Shown here: one piece after another, positions 34,722 to 47,700 of the stretch
How the letters are laid out: the number at the start of each line of letters is the position of its first letter
Position numbering within the stretch: the first letter of the stretch is position 1
Origin: Kitagawia praeruptora
Taxonomy: Eukaryota; Streptophyta; Magnoliopsida; Apiales; Apiaceae
Direction of reading: 5' to 3'
DNA length: 64,000 bases
NCBI GenBank assembly: GCA_037693485.1
Contig: CM075344.1
Span: 21,040,501-21,104,500, forward strand
Made by a program: the position numbers and the translations under genes
Notes under the pieces: generated by a model
What the model saw: the letters and a program-made list of their open reading frames with translations, nothing else
Told to the model about the DNA's origin: nothing
Databases searched by the model: none

Positions 34722-35270
34722 TACTACACCAGAAACAGCCTCACACAACACTTTATAGACAACAGATGACCGAAAAAGCATGGTCCGAAAAACTCATACA
34801 ACTGGTATTTTTGAAACTCAAAAAACTGTTGTGTCACAAATACATAGACAATCGTTTATCACAAAAATAAACCGTTGTTTTAATGTTAAAAAAACTAATG
34901 TCAGACAACACAAGCACACAATCATTTTTCCGAAATTAAAAACATGTTGTCTCACATAGCCGTAGACAATTGTTTTCAATAAAATTAAACTGTTGTTTGA
35001 CATGGACATAGACAAGGCAGATGTGTTATTTTTTATTTATTCAAACAATGCCTAAAAACTTGTCACTTATACAACATATTTTCGAAAAAAATTGAAAACA
35101 GGGCATGTAATTTAGAAGAAGGAAAACATGGCAAGTAGAAAACAGGGCAAACTAAAAACATCCCAAGACATACAACGGGTTGTTAGAAACCTTTATGCAA
35201 TTGTTTAAAACCGTTGTCTGAAAGTAGAATCTGTTAAAAAAAATAAAGAACTGTACATGATCTCCCCAAC
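34722..35270 (+). mobile_element. CACTA-type end with subterminal repeats, right end not found
   Basis: It begins (t)actacaccagaaacagcc and carries repeated aaccgttgt, gacaac and acaacgg motifs on both strands through 35220. The first base is T instead of C. No inverse end was seen in the window. Confidence 0.5.
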
Positions 35271-35472
35271 ATCTCCCCAATAGAACATGAATAAATACAA
35301 CCAAGACCAATCTTACCAACACTGGTTTATCAACAAACCATATCAAATAAATCCAATGTACATTCAACAAACTAAATTAAAGAAATTAATTTGTTCAAGC
35401 CAATTAAAACAAACTAAACATCCACCATTTGTGGTTTATCACAACAATGAGAAACACAAGGAAACAAACTAA

Positions 35473-35500
35473 CACTACACCATAAATGATGACATGGATC
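35473..35500 (+). mobile_element. Second CACTA-like terminus
   Basis: cactacaccataaatgatg resembles the end at 3152 (cactacaccatag). No mate was identified. It may bound an element carrying the ABC-transporter exon downstream, but that is inference. Confidence 0.35.
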
Positions 35501-36149
35501 AATTCTCATTGGGTCTGCTCAGTGAGGGGGTGATCCTGAGGCGCTCCATGGTAGGCCGACCACTGACCACTGCCTCCTTCACCAACCTTCCTTCACGAAG
35601 GCGCTCCATTGAGTATCACGAAGGCACTCCATGATTCAAGTAAATCATGACCATTTTCTACCACTTATTTGTTAGTTAGGGAAGAACGATAAGTTACAAC
35701 ATCAGGGCAAGAACAATGCCAACTTTGTAAGCAATGAGTATAAACAATGCTTTTAGAAATAGAAATAAACACTCATTGTGCTTTTAGAAGAGCTTCTTTT
35801 CCTCTAAATCAGCAAGTTCTGTTCTAACAGATTCTACTTCCGGAGCAGTTTAACAGAACCTGACAACAAGTCCATCAAATGTTATATTCATGAAACTTCC
35901 ATACCCCAATTTTCACCATCAAAGTTATATCAATGTTATATAATAAATACAAAGTAATATTTAAACTCCTCATTCCACATCAAAGTGTCTACACCAATAA
36001 CTGTAAAAAGATCGCATACTCTAAGCAATTATGATAAGCTTCACCAGGAAAAAAAATTGTTACGCGGAAGAGTAAAAAGTCATTGTTTCAGTAGTGCATC
36101 ATGTTATTAAAAGCCTGACAGAATGGAGCGTTACTCAGAATAAGTATAC
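35501..36149. other. No recognised gene
   Basis: A short minus-strand open piece at 35780-35845 (APEVESVRTELADLEEKK) looks exon-like but matches nothing I know. Confidence 0.3.
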
Positions 36150-36447
36150 CTGTGCTAATTTGAATACATGATAAAATGAGTTTCGCCTGGTGAGTAGAAT
36201 CTCTCTGTCGTCTTAGCAAGCCTTAAACAATTCCCACTTGTTCGTAGAATATTTGTTGTGCTTATCATCAAGGAGTGTACCCTTCTTGAGATACGATTCA
36301 GAATCTTCAACTGTCCTAGAAAGCTCATCATCAAGACTCTGTCCCATTCGGGAATTCTTGAATTTTTCGCAAAATTCCTCCACTGACATATCTGTGAGGT
36401 ACCTCAGAATTGTACGAATACTGTCCTTGGTCCTTTTTGGAGGTTAC
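36150..36447 (-). pseudogene. Captured exon of a PDR-type ABCG transporter
   Basis: Minus-strand pieces in order are VTSKKDQGQYSYNSEVPHRY, then VEEFCEKFKNSRMGQSL, NKWELFKAC and REILLTRRNSFYHVFKLAQ. This is the segment between the first nucleotide-binding domain and the first transmembrane domain of full-size plant PDR (ABCG) transporters, plasma-membrane exporters of metabolites. Exon borders are kept (AG acceptor at the 36448 side, GT donor at the 36149 side). At least two frameshifts and a stop after FKAC break it. No neighbouring PDR exons were found, so this is an isolated captured exon or a relic. Confidence 0.85.
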
Positions 36448-37649
36448 CTGTGATATTGTATTTGAGAAAAAGAAAGAATTGATACACTATAAATTAAATG
36501 CACAGCTACAATTTGGTTTTTGATCGTATAAATACCTTATGTAAAAAGTCAGCAACGCCAAAAATTAGCACATGTATTGGCTTATATAAGATGATATCTT
36601 CTGAGATTTCAGATATTCTTCTAAATTGCACTCATTGTAAAAAAACTTCTCACTTACCTGAATAAGAAACAATGCCAAAAATTGATCAGAGTTACACATA
36701 TACCATATATCTAAACAACCTAATAATTTTGTATTTTACCAACCAAAACACTTCTATAAACCTTAATTTACCTAATTCAACAAATTAGACAACCAATTCA
36801 AACAAAACCATACAGTCTGACGCAAAAACAACACCAATTAAACTACACTAGAACTAACCAAAATCGAAAACTACACTAAAACATCTCAAATCAAATCAAA
36901 CAACAAGATAAAAACACAAACATAGGGAGATACAGAAAGTTGAAGAATATATATAGAGAGAGAGCCCTAGAAATCCTACAACCCTGCTAAAAGAAATCGA
37001 AGAAATCAAAACCCCTAATTGAGAGCTGTGTGATTACAGAGAAGAAACCAATAAAATCTTGAAAGGGGCAAAAACCTATGTAGATGTAGATCTAGATGGA
37101 CATGGAACGACTAGAGTAGAGGGGAAGAGAGAAAGGGAGAGGCAGAAGAAAAAAATAGAGGAAAGATTTTAAAACAACTTAAAGAAGTTTTTATTTTGTG
37201 CAAGCCCGCGACCCATTACAAGCCCGGCAAAATGAAATTTTTACAAAATTTTGGACTTCCCTCCCTTCCATTTTGTAACTACAATATTAATAAAATAAAA
37301 TAATTCCATTTTATTTGAAATAATTACATTGAAGAATTCTGATAAAAAAATATAGGAGAATTAGTATTTACTAGTATTTTAAATATAGATGTTCCCAAAT
37401 TTTCAAAAAATATAAAATTATTTTGTTTTGAGATCTTAGCAATAAACAACTAAATTGACTAGTACTAATAACTAGTACTTGTCACAGAACATTAATTCTA
37501 TTTTCTTAAAAATAGTTATCGACATTTTACAGTGTTCCACTTCATTTTTTAATTTTTAAATATTTTGGTAATAATTAATTTTATTTAAATATTATCAAGA
37601 ATTTATTTGATTCCGATTTTAAAAATTCAAAATTTACATATAAAATTAG
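36448..37649. other. No gene recognised; leader-like GA-rich patch on the minus strand
   Basis: 36930-37170 is GA-rich with agagagagag and, read on the minus strand, resembles a CT-rich promoter or 5' UTR. It could have belonged to the same captured or element gene as the ABCG exon. The remainder is AT-rich and featureless. Confidence 0.35.
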
Positions 37650-39775
37650 TGTTTATTAACATCCGTATGGTTCGATCGTCGAAGAAATCATTCAAAAAAA
37701 ATTATCCAGTGAATCTGGATCTTGCCTCATTATAGGAATCAGTACTTTTACTACGTTTTTGTTAAAATCTCACACAACCGGACCTTGTTATTTTTGATTA
37801 TTTTTTCCCAATACTAAAATGAGTGTTTATTAACATCCGTACGGTTCGATCGTCGAAGAAATCATTCGAAAAAATTATCCAGTGAATCTGGATCTTGCCT
37901 CGTTATAGGAATCAGCACTTTTACTACGTTTATGTTAAAATCTCGCACAATCGGACCTTGTTATTTTTTGATTATTTTTTCCCAACACTAAAATGAGAGT
38001 TTATTACCATCCGTACGGTTCAATCATCGAAGAAATCTCAAAAAATTATCCAGTGAATCTGGATCTTGCCTCGTTAAAGGAAGAAGCACTTTTACCACAT
38101 TTTTGCTAAAATCTCGTACAACCCGACCTTTTTATTTTTTGAATATTTTTCCCCAACACTAAAATGAGTGTTTGTTAACTTTCGTACGGTTCGATCGTCG
38201 AATAAATCATTAAAAAAATAATTCAGTGAATCTGGATCGTACCCCGTTACAAGAAGTAGCACTTTTACCACATTTTTGTTAAAATCTCGTACAACCCGAA
38301 CTTTTTATTTTTTGATTATTTTTTACCAACACTAAAATGAGTGTTTATTAACTTTCGTACGGCTCGATATCGTCGAAAAAATCATTCAAAAAAATAATTC
38401 AGTGAATCTGGATCGTGCCTTAAAGGAAGTAGAACTTTTACCACATTTTTGTTAAAATCTCGTACAACCCGAACTTTTTACTTTTTGAATATTTTTCCCC
38501 AACACTAAAATGAGTGTTTGTTAACTTTCGTACGGTTCGATCATTGAATAAATCATTCAAAAAATTATCCAGTGAATCGTGCCTCGTTAAAGGAAGAAGC
38601 ACTTTTACCACATTTTTGTTAAAATCTCGTACAACCTGACCTTTTTATTTTTTGGATATTTTTCTCCAACACTAAAATGAGTGTTTGTTAACTTTCGTAC
38701 GGTTCGATCGTCGAAGAAATCATTCAAAAAATTATCCAGTGAATCTGGATCTTGCCTCGTTATAGGAAGAAGCACTTTTACCACATTTTTGTTAAAATCT
38801 CGTACAACCCGACCTTTTTATTTTTTGAATATTTTTCCCCAACACTAAAATGAGTGTTTGTTAACTTCGTACGGTTCGATCATCGAAGAAATCATTTAAA
38901 AAATTATCCTGTGAATCTTGCCTCGTTAAAGGAAGAAGCACTTTTACCACATTTTTGTTAAAATCTCGTACAACCTGACCTTTTTATTTTTTGGATATTT
39001 TTCTCCAAAACTAAAATGAGTGTTTGTTAACTTTCGTACGGTTCGATCGTCGAAGAAATCATTCAAAAAATTATCCAGTGAATCTGGATCTTGCCTCGTT
39101 ATAGGAAGAAGCACTTTTACCACATTTTTGTTAAAATCTCGTACAACCCGACCTTTTTATTTTTTGAATATTTTTCCCTAACACTAAAATGAGTGTTTTT
39201 TAACTTTCATACGGTTCGATCGTCGAAGAAATCATTCAAAAAAATAATTCAGTGAATCTGGATCGTGCCCCGTTACAGGAAGTAGCACTTTTACCACATT
39301 TTTGTTAAAATCTCGTACAACCCGCCTTTTTATTTTTTGATTATTTTTTCTTTACACTAAAATGAGTGTTTATTAACTTTCGTACGGTTCGATCGTCGAA
39401 AAAATCATTCTAAAAATTATTCAGTGAATCTGGATCGTGCCCCGTTATATGAAGTGGCACTTTTACCACGTTTTTGTTAAAATCACGTACAAACAGACCT
39501 TTTTATTTTTTGAATATTTTTCCCCAACACTAAAATGAGTGTTTGTTAACTTTCGTATGGTTCGATCGTCGAAGAAATCATTCAAAAAAATAATTCAGTG
39601 AATCTGGATCGTGCCCCGTTACAGGAAGTAGCACTTTTACCACATTTTTGTTAAAAGCTCGTACAACCCGACCTTTTATTTTTTGATTATTTTTTCCCAA
39701 CACTAAAATGAGTATTTATTAACTTTCGTACGGCTCGATCGTCGAAAAAACAATTCAAAAAAATAATTCAGTGTT
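37650..39775. repeat. Tandem array, about 171-bp unit, 12 full copies plus a partial
   Basis: Units begin gagtgtttrttaac near 37650, 37820, 37996, 38167, 38338, 38510, 38678, 38850, 39017, 39190, 39364, 39536 and 39709. Each holds cgtacggttcgatcgtcgaa, ccagtgaatctggat, gcacttttaccac and aaaatctcgtacaaccc. The first three units share an acatccg variant and the later ones aactttcg. Some units lack ctggat. The last copy ends at ttcagtg beside the MITE-like element. No ORF spans the units. Confidence 0.93.
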
Positions 39776-39785
39776 AATTAAATAA

Positions 39786-40264
39786 ATATCTCAAAAATGA
39801 AAATTAATATATAAAAAATTTTATTTTCATTTCCCTCATCTTCTTTCCCTCCTTGGTTTCTTGAAATTTCACTAATCCTAAATTCCCCCACTTAGCCAAA
39901 GTTTGCTACCCCCCCTTTTTTCCAAGACCTCTCCAGACTCTATGTATCTATCTCTCACAAACTCACGCCTATCTCACTCCCCTTCAATCAATTACTCACC
40001 TCTCTCACAGACATGAACCCTAATTGTTCAAAACGGAGCTTTTAGGTTGATTCGTTCAACAAGCACAAACATACAACTTAGATCAAAATCGATGTTTCTC
40101 TCGATCTTCATCTCTGTTCATCGATTTGGTGGTTCTCCGATTTGGGTATTCTCGCAATTTGGAGGTTCTTCGATTTGGGTATTTTAATCTCTCTCTCTCT
40201 TTGACCTCTCCCTCTCTCACTCTCGCTTAAATTTTTTATATAATAATTTTCATTTTTGAGATAT
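39786..40264. mobile_element. MITE-like element, 479 bp, with about 36-bp terminal inverted repeats
   Basis: The left end atatctcaaaaatgaaaatt is matched by the inverse of 40229-40264 with about one mismatch in 36. Flanks taaataa at 39779-39785 and 40265-40271 could be a 7-bp TSD, but they are AT-only and so weak evidence. The interior is CT-rich, with ctctctc and a leader-like look, possibly captured promoter or 5' UTR sequence. No ORF. Confidence 0.65.
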
Positions 40265-40931
40265 TAAATAATTTTTAATATATGGGACATTCATATATGT
40301 ACATCTACATACATATGTGTATTTTTGTATGGGTTTGTTGGTGTCAAATGATCATTGTATGTGTTCAATTAATCCTGCTATTTTGGTTTGCGAGAATAAT
40401 CAATGTATGTATTTTGCTTTTTGTAATTTGTGTTTCATTTAAAAGAGCTCTGAGAAACCAACTTCAGGAGTTGGTCTGAGAACATAGTGGTTAAGTTATT
40501 TACTTTGACTAGTTTTGGGGAATATGCCCATACAAATGCTAATCTGGTTTTTTTATAAAAATGAGTGTGGTGCGTATGGTAGGAAAGATTGTCTGTGGTT
40601 TTTTGTTATTGTATCAGGATTTGCTTTATTCTAGTATCTAATAAGTATGTGTCCTTTCATTTCTTCAATTTTTTAATCATTTCTATATCTAGTCTTTCTT
40701 AATTGGACATGTGGCTCTCTGTTTTCTTGATCCATGATTCTTAAAAAGTTCAATATCTAACAACAAGTTTACATGGCTATCTAAATCCTGTCACAATATA
40801 ATTTTGTTTCATATTTCAATATTTGAACAAATCTTAAGTGTCATTATGGGGGAAGGAAAAAGGAACAAGTCATAAGTATCTTCATTAATTTCATATATAT
40901 GTCTTTTCTTCTAATTTGTTTCTGTGTATAG
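40265..40931. other. No recognised gene; possible PRMT intron or upstream sequence
   Basis: Short open frames only. It lies directly before a PRMT1-like exon. Confidence 0.3.
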
Positions 40932-42479
40932 ATTAATGACAAACTTGTCCTTCCTGATAGCGCTTCGCTCTATTTAACAACTATAGAGGACGCACACTAA
41001 AAAGATGAAAAGTTTCAGTGTGGGTTTACTACTCCTAAGCATGTTTAGTAAACTTATCGGTAAGTCTTACTGCATTACTTAATTTATTTGTGTTCTTGGA
41101 AATGGTTGGGCACTCCAGTTTGGAATAATGTGTATGGATTTGATATGAGCTGCATCAAAAAAAAAGTTGTGACAGAGCCTCTTGTTGACATAGTTAAACA
41201 GTATCAGATTGTTAGAGACTGCCACTTACTCAATGTAACACCCCCAGATCTAGGGTCTAGGATCTGGTCGTTACGGTCTCAATACCCATCCATAAAACCA
41301 ACATAATTCAAATTACAACCTTGTGACCCAAAACAACAGCATAAAACACACTCGTTATAGTCCCAGAGATGAAATCAGAGTAATTACCAAATATTATTAA
41401 TCACAAGATTCAGTTCTTACAACCCAAAAGGTTTACAATTAACCAGTACATACTCTTTTCCATCCATTTGTATATGCCAAATAATAAATACATTAGATGC
41501 TCACATGCTAACAACTAGCCTACCAGAAGCTGCATCCTCAGCAATGGTAGCTGTGACCTCAGCGGTTAATCCTCTGATGGCTGACACCTGTCTATACTGG
41601 GGACGCCTTGCGCGGCCATCTGATCTAGCTGTTGTTGTGATATAAATAAATAAAGCAAGGGTGAGCAATAGCCCACAAAAAATATAATTGAACAGTGATA
41701 ATGTATAACAGTCCAAAATATCTTTGAAACCATATGCCATGCATTAACGAACGTAGTACCAATATAAGGTATGAGATGAAGTTACAAGGTAACTCAAAAT
41801 ATAATTGTTCCGAAGAAATATCTGCTATGTCAAAGATAAGCAAGATATTATCCAATTTTCATAATAGAGGAACTTGCAGGAAGAATATTGCAATTCCAGT
41901 TCAAACACTTTTCAAACCTGCTAACAATGATAATGTTGCAGAAAATTTCCAACATTGAGAGATGAACTAATACGGGAGAATTTCCGCGCCAGATGCCCTA
42001 ACGTTTACGATGATCAGTCGTATGTCATGCATCTCATCAGTCGTTCTCTACATGTAGAAGGTAGCTCCGACGGATTTACTTGTCTACCGCTCTCTGGAAC
42101 TCTTAAGCCAACAGTTGGGCTATTGCTGGGTCGGCGCCACTCGACCACTTACGCGTCTCTAAGTTCAATTGACATCCATAACTATAAAACATAAAGTTTG
42201 TCCCCCTTTCCCCAAGTATAATACTTGTTGATAAACTCCACAAAGTAGTCGTATCTGGTTGGAAAGGAAAATTCACCAATATTTCCCAAGTTAATGCTTG
42301 TTAATGGATATAAACTTGTTCCATCTATCTTACCCCTTGAGCGTTGAGGAGGTAACCAAAAGACTCATATCGATGCTTGAAAGAATCAAGATGTGAGTGA
42401 CAAGATAGTTTAGCAACTATAGGACCGGGCAGTCCAATAAATAACATATCTCAATTGAGGTCCCCTTATATATTTTTGG

Positions 42480-43470
42480 AAGTTGAGCGAGTATTCAAAT
42501 CTTCTTATAAGATAGATTTAAATGAAAATAGAGTTTTTGGAAACCTCCCCTTGATAAAATAGTTATAAAAGACTCCGAAATATTTTACACCATATCTGAA
42601 GGTGACATATAATCTTTGAATAATATGAATCATTATAAAAAGAACTTAAAAGAATTTAAATAAATATTCCAAGAATATTTATTAAATGAATAATAATTAA
42701 GGAATATGAACAAATCATAATATTGCTCGTAAGTAATCCTCGAATGATTATATAGAATTATTTACTGAATAACTCTCTTCTTTAAATGAATATTCCAAAT
42801 AATATTCATCTATTAAATAAACTCAAATAAATGTTTAAGATAATATTCACTAAATAAATCACACCTTAAATGAATATTTGAAAATAATATTCATATAATA
42901 AATAATATTCTAAATAAATATCCAACTAATATTATTTTGGTAATCAAAACTTTAAAGGAATATTCGAAGCAATATTCCTTAAGTAAATAGAACTTCGAAT
43001 GAATACTTTTAAATAATATTCATTAAGTACATAAAATCTTAAATGAATATTGAAAATAATATTCATTTAACAAATAAATCCCAAATGAATATTCAATTGA
43101 TATTCATTAAACAAATAATATTCTAAATGAATATCCAAATAATATTCATTTAACAAATAATATTCTAAATAAATATCCAAATGATATTCATTTAGTAATC
43201 AAAACCTTAAAGGAATATTCGAAATAATATTCCTTGAGTAATTAGAACTTCCAAAGAATACTTTTAAAATAATATTTATCAATTACATAAAACTTAAATG
43301 AATATCCGAAAGTGATATTTATTTAATGAATAAAATTCCAATGAATATCAAAGTAATTATTCATTAATAATCAAACTCTAATGAATATTCAAAAATAATA
43401 TTCATTTAATATTTCTCGACTGAAATAATACTCAAATAACTTTCTCGAAAGATTTCCAAGTATTTGATAC
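42480..43470. repeat. Degenerate AT-rich tandem repeats inside the solo LTR
   Basis: Many copies of aatgaatattcaaataatattcatt with a spacing of about 50-60 bp, variably diverged. The motif is palindromic (gaatattc/aatatt). Confidence 0.75.
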
Positions 43471-44741
43471 TTTTATGGAAATATAAATAATGTTTAATAA
43501 TAAACATTCCTCAAAATGAATACTACTCTGTCGCTGGAATCCCTCCGGGTTTCCACGACTATCTATATAACACAAAATACCGACTCTCGGTCTCATATTT
43601 AAAGAATAAATATCATACGCCCTTCACTAAGGGTCCTAGCAAAACAATCCTGCTTATAACTGATAATCCATATCTAGTCTATAAGCCAATATCAATACAG
43701 GGAACAAGTATTTCAATACACTTTGAAAACAAACAAGCATGCTATGGCATATGTATTACAACAATCATATATATTATCACAACAACAGTTCCAAGGTATT
43801 GGAAACCTGCCTGGCAATTTATAGGGGTAGTGTGCCTCGTGTCAATCCGGTGATCTATAAATAGTCACAATAACCGAGGTCAATCACTTAACACTTTTTA
43901 AAAGGCTAAGTATAACTTAACTTAAGTCGAAACACGTTTTCGAGTTATCTCGTTAAACACCCTTTAGTGCAATTCTCTTTATTATAGCTATGACCCGTCA
44001 TTCGTCCACTACTAAGACACTTCACTATACTTATACTTGGTATATACTTAAGTCTTATAAATTCTAAGGTTGGTCATTTACGAATCAAGATTATACCTCG
44101 AGTTTTATCGCCCGTTTTCTAAGTTATAACCAAAGTCATACTTCTAAGTTATAACCTCGATTCGAACATTTTTATAAAATCGGAAAACGATCCATTCGAC
44201 ATGTGGTTTCCTCTCACACCTTCCTTTTTACCTCTAATATTTAATTATCAAGATTTGCCACTGATTTCGTAGTACTAAAGGAATCCAATTTCAGTTACGA
44301 ACTTTTGTTTACGGTTTCGAACCACTTTTACGAATTTAATCATAACTCTTAAACCGTAAGTCCATTTCTTACGAACTTTATATCAAAACGAAGCTTATAA
44401 CATAATCTAGCTTGACATGGCAAAATACGAATCTGTACAGTGAGTTTTATCAACTGTGATGCTCGGTTTCTTAAGGTTTAATGAAATTTCGGCATTACGA
44501 CGGCTATAAATCGGACATTTCCAAATTCCAAACTTTCCAATAATCATAGTTTCCATTCCAAACAACATATACATGATATTCAACCATGAACTAAGGCCAA
44601 CCAATGCCTTTCCATTCATCTAAACTATTTTAACCTCTACCAAAACCCAATCATAATCATGCTTATAACATACTAACAATACCATAACTTACTTAGATCC
44701 ATCAAGAACATCATCAAAACTTAAAGTCAACTAAGGGTTCA

Positions 44742-47700
44742 TGTAACACCCTCACTTTCATTATTAAAAATATATGCTTTTTATAATAAAGTAAACATTG
44801 ATATAGAGAATTTTAGAAAATTTTCGGCATGATGTGTTTGTAAATTGAACTAACCACCTGTATTCCAACCAAGGCATTACTACAACTAATCATCCTGTAG
44901 CATCCCAAACATCCGGGGTACAGATCTGGGGCCACTATGCACAAACAACATGTAATAATAAAACCTCTTAACCAAGATCGCATACAGGTTATGATATGAA
45001 ACAAACTATTAACTCACTATTACAACCCAACCTCTAATTAAAATATTTTACAATTTTTGTGAATAAATAAAATCATGATCTAACTATATATCCAACCTTG
45101 ACAATTCCCAATCCACTATCTGATGAAATTCATAACTCGAATGACTCCTCTCGCTGCCTGAAGAGCGATACTGACTAACCACTAGGTCCACTATTTATAT
45201 CCATTAACTGGAGAAAAGAAACAAAAGCAAGAGTGAGCCAACAATGCTCAGCAAGTGTATATAGATATAAATCAATGTCAAGGACAATTATGAGTTCCGA
45301 ACAACAGGAATAATCATCATATGCTACGGAAGAAAACGGCTGAAGAAATTAAATATCTTAATGCAAAGGTGAGCTAACAATGCTCCACTAGAATAGAATG
45401 TATCAACAAGAACTGATATGAGTTCTGATAATCAAAGGTAAACAACATAGACTTCAAAGTAATCAGGCTTTAAAGCCATTCAAACTCAACGTATAGATTA
45501 GAATTGGATTTTTATATAAAAAAAACAATAAGGTTAGGCTGTTGATCAGTCACGCACTAACCCCGGACAAGCTCTCACAGCACTGTCCTTAATTGGATCC
45601 ATGGCACACATTGGCCTTAATTATTTCTGACCTTCACGGTCCGACCTTCACGGTCCACATTTTTAAAAAAAACAATCTGACCCTCACGGTCCACATTTTA
45701 AAAAACATTTCCAATTCTAAATCATCCACACTAGGTGTCGGAACAATCGACAACCTTAACACAGCAATCAACTGGAAAACTCACATTCCAGAACGACTCA
45801 TAATTCGAAAGTCAATAAAGAATTTGCACTCAACATATGTCGACAAGTTCGACACGTTAAAGGGGTAATAAATGAAGAACAATAATCTCAAGAGGTATCG
45901 TCAAGTTTGATACGAATAATTGGGGTCATACATCATTAAATCAATCGAAAACAGAATTTACTGGCAACATGATTAACCACAACTGAGAATATACGATAAA
46001 ACGAGGATATAGTCAAGTGCTAAACATTTAAATAAATTCTCTAACACCTTGCAAAGCTTGGACTAAAGAAGGTGAATTAAATGGTTCAAAATGAATATTT
46101 GTAAAATAATTTTAGGATAATTAATTTGTAAATCAATTTGAAAAACATCCCCTAAAAAGGTCCATCAGTAAAAATAGGTTAATACTAGAAATTATGATAA
46201 AGGATTTTATAACAATTTAAAATCTTGGATTTTCTCTGTTTAGAAAATTCTTTAACACTTTCGAAGAAAATTAAAGGAATGGCACTTGCTGAGGAATCCA
46301 TGACATACTATAATTTAAAAGATCTTTGAAGGAAGGGTCTTTGCGAAATCATTTAAAAGGGCTCACATTTAAATAATAGGTGAAGAAATACACATGTGCA
46401 AAGGACTTCAATTTGTAAGCATGGCTTGACAGAATAATTTATAGATGCTTGACACAAATTTATATCACTTGAACGATAAGTGAGAAGTAATGACACTTGC
46501 CTCGATATACAACTTTCCCTATTCCAACATCTCGACTAGTTATTCAACTTTGCGTCCGACTCTATTTTTCTACACGTTGGCCCTTTATTTGGCTCTAATT
46601 CCATCTTTCCTGAGCATTGGCTCTTCACTTCGTACCTATAGAAAGATAGAGTACTACTTCAGTACAACCAACTAAAATCTTATTGTTTAGTCTAGTCTAC
46701 CCATACGTCCCCTAGCTCGAGTAACCACAATAACACCTATAGAACACTTACTCACAATAGCATAATGAAATCCGATAAACCATATAAGCATTTAGCTCAT
46801 AATATCACATAACAATCATGACTCACGGTGTACATATAAAATACAGGAAATTATCTTTTCCAAAATAACTTTTAGAACAATTTATATTTCTGAAGTGAAT
46901 TTGACAGCATCTAATTGGCACATATACTCGTTAATAACTTTAACAATTATCAATTTCATTCTCGAACAATACTTCACAGCTTCACAATTTCAACCAAGGA
47001 GTAACTACTAATTCCCTCCCTTTTGTTTCAAAATTCCAACACACAATTGTGTATATTTATCCATAAAATCACTTTTAGCTTGTATACTATACAGATACTC
47101 AAACACAGCTTTGCAAACACATACACATTACCATGATCTCCCATTCACAGTCACAAAATTACACCACTGGTCCTCACTCCTCCTTTCTTTAGTTTTGCAA
47201 TACCACACTATTGAACACACACATAAATACTACATAACACACTCACATACAAACGATGCACCCCACCCTCATGTTTCTTCCACCATCTCCCCTTGTTTCT
47301 GATCCTCCTACTTCCCTCGAGCTTCCAATACATTAACACCATTTCACACCCATGAAGCGAAAACAGTCCTCGGTTTTTGACCAAGACCCTCACCCCCCCT
47401 GCTCGCTGACCCAAACAACTACTACACCCATACACCAGCTCCCCACACACCGCACACACCTGTGTACCACTGCACACAGTCACGCCCTTACCATTTCCAT
47501 ACATACATTCTGCTGCCTCGGACAGAATCATAAGGCAGGGCATGAAAGCGATTAAAGAGGCCATTATATTCCACAAGGAAATGAATACTAATTCTCAAAC
47601 ATCGCAATGAACTAAAACAGCAACTTAAACTCTGAAATGTGGCATTCTAAAATAGCTTTGTGACCATAATATTACACCACGGCAGTTCGAGCATAAGGAA

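Noticed and set aside
37650..39775. CRISPR-like array
   Set aside because: The unit is about 171 bp and repeated throughout, with no unique spacers, in a plant genome; it is a tandem satellite.
40282..40479. Hydrophobic 65-codon frame as a small membrane protein
   Set aside because: Low-complexity, T-rich sequence next to a MITE-like end; no supporting motif or second copy.
47208..47576. 122-codon minus-strand frame, repeated at 55389-55757
   Set aside because: Both copies lie at the same place in the two LARD LTRs and have no recognisable domain; open frames duplicated by LTRs are not evidence of a gene.
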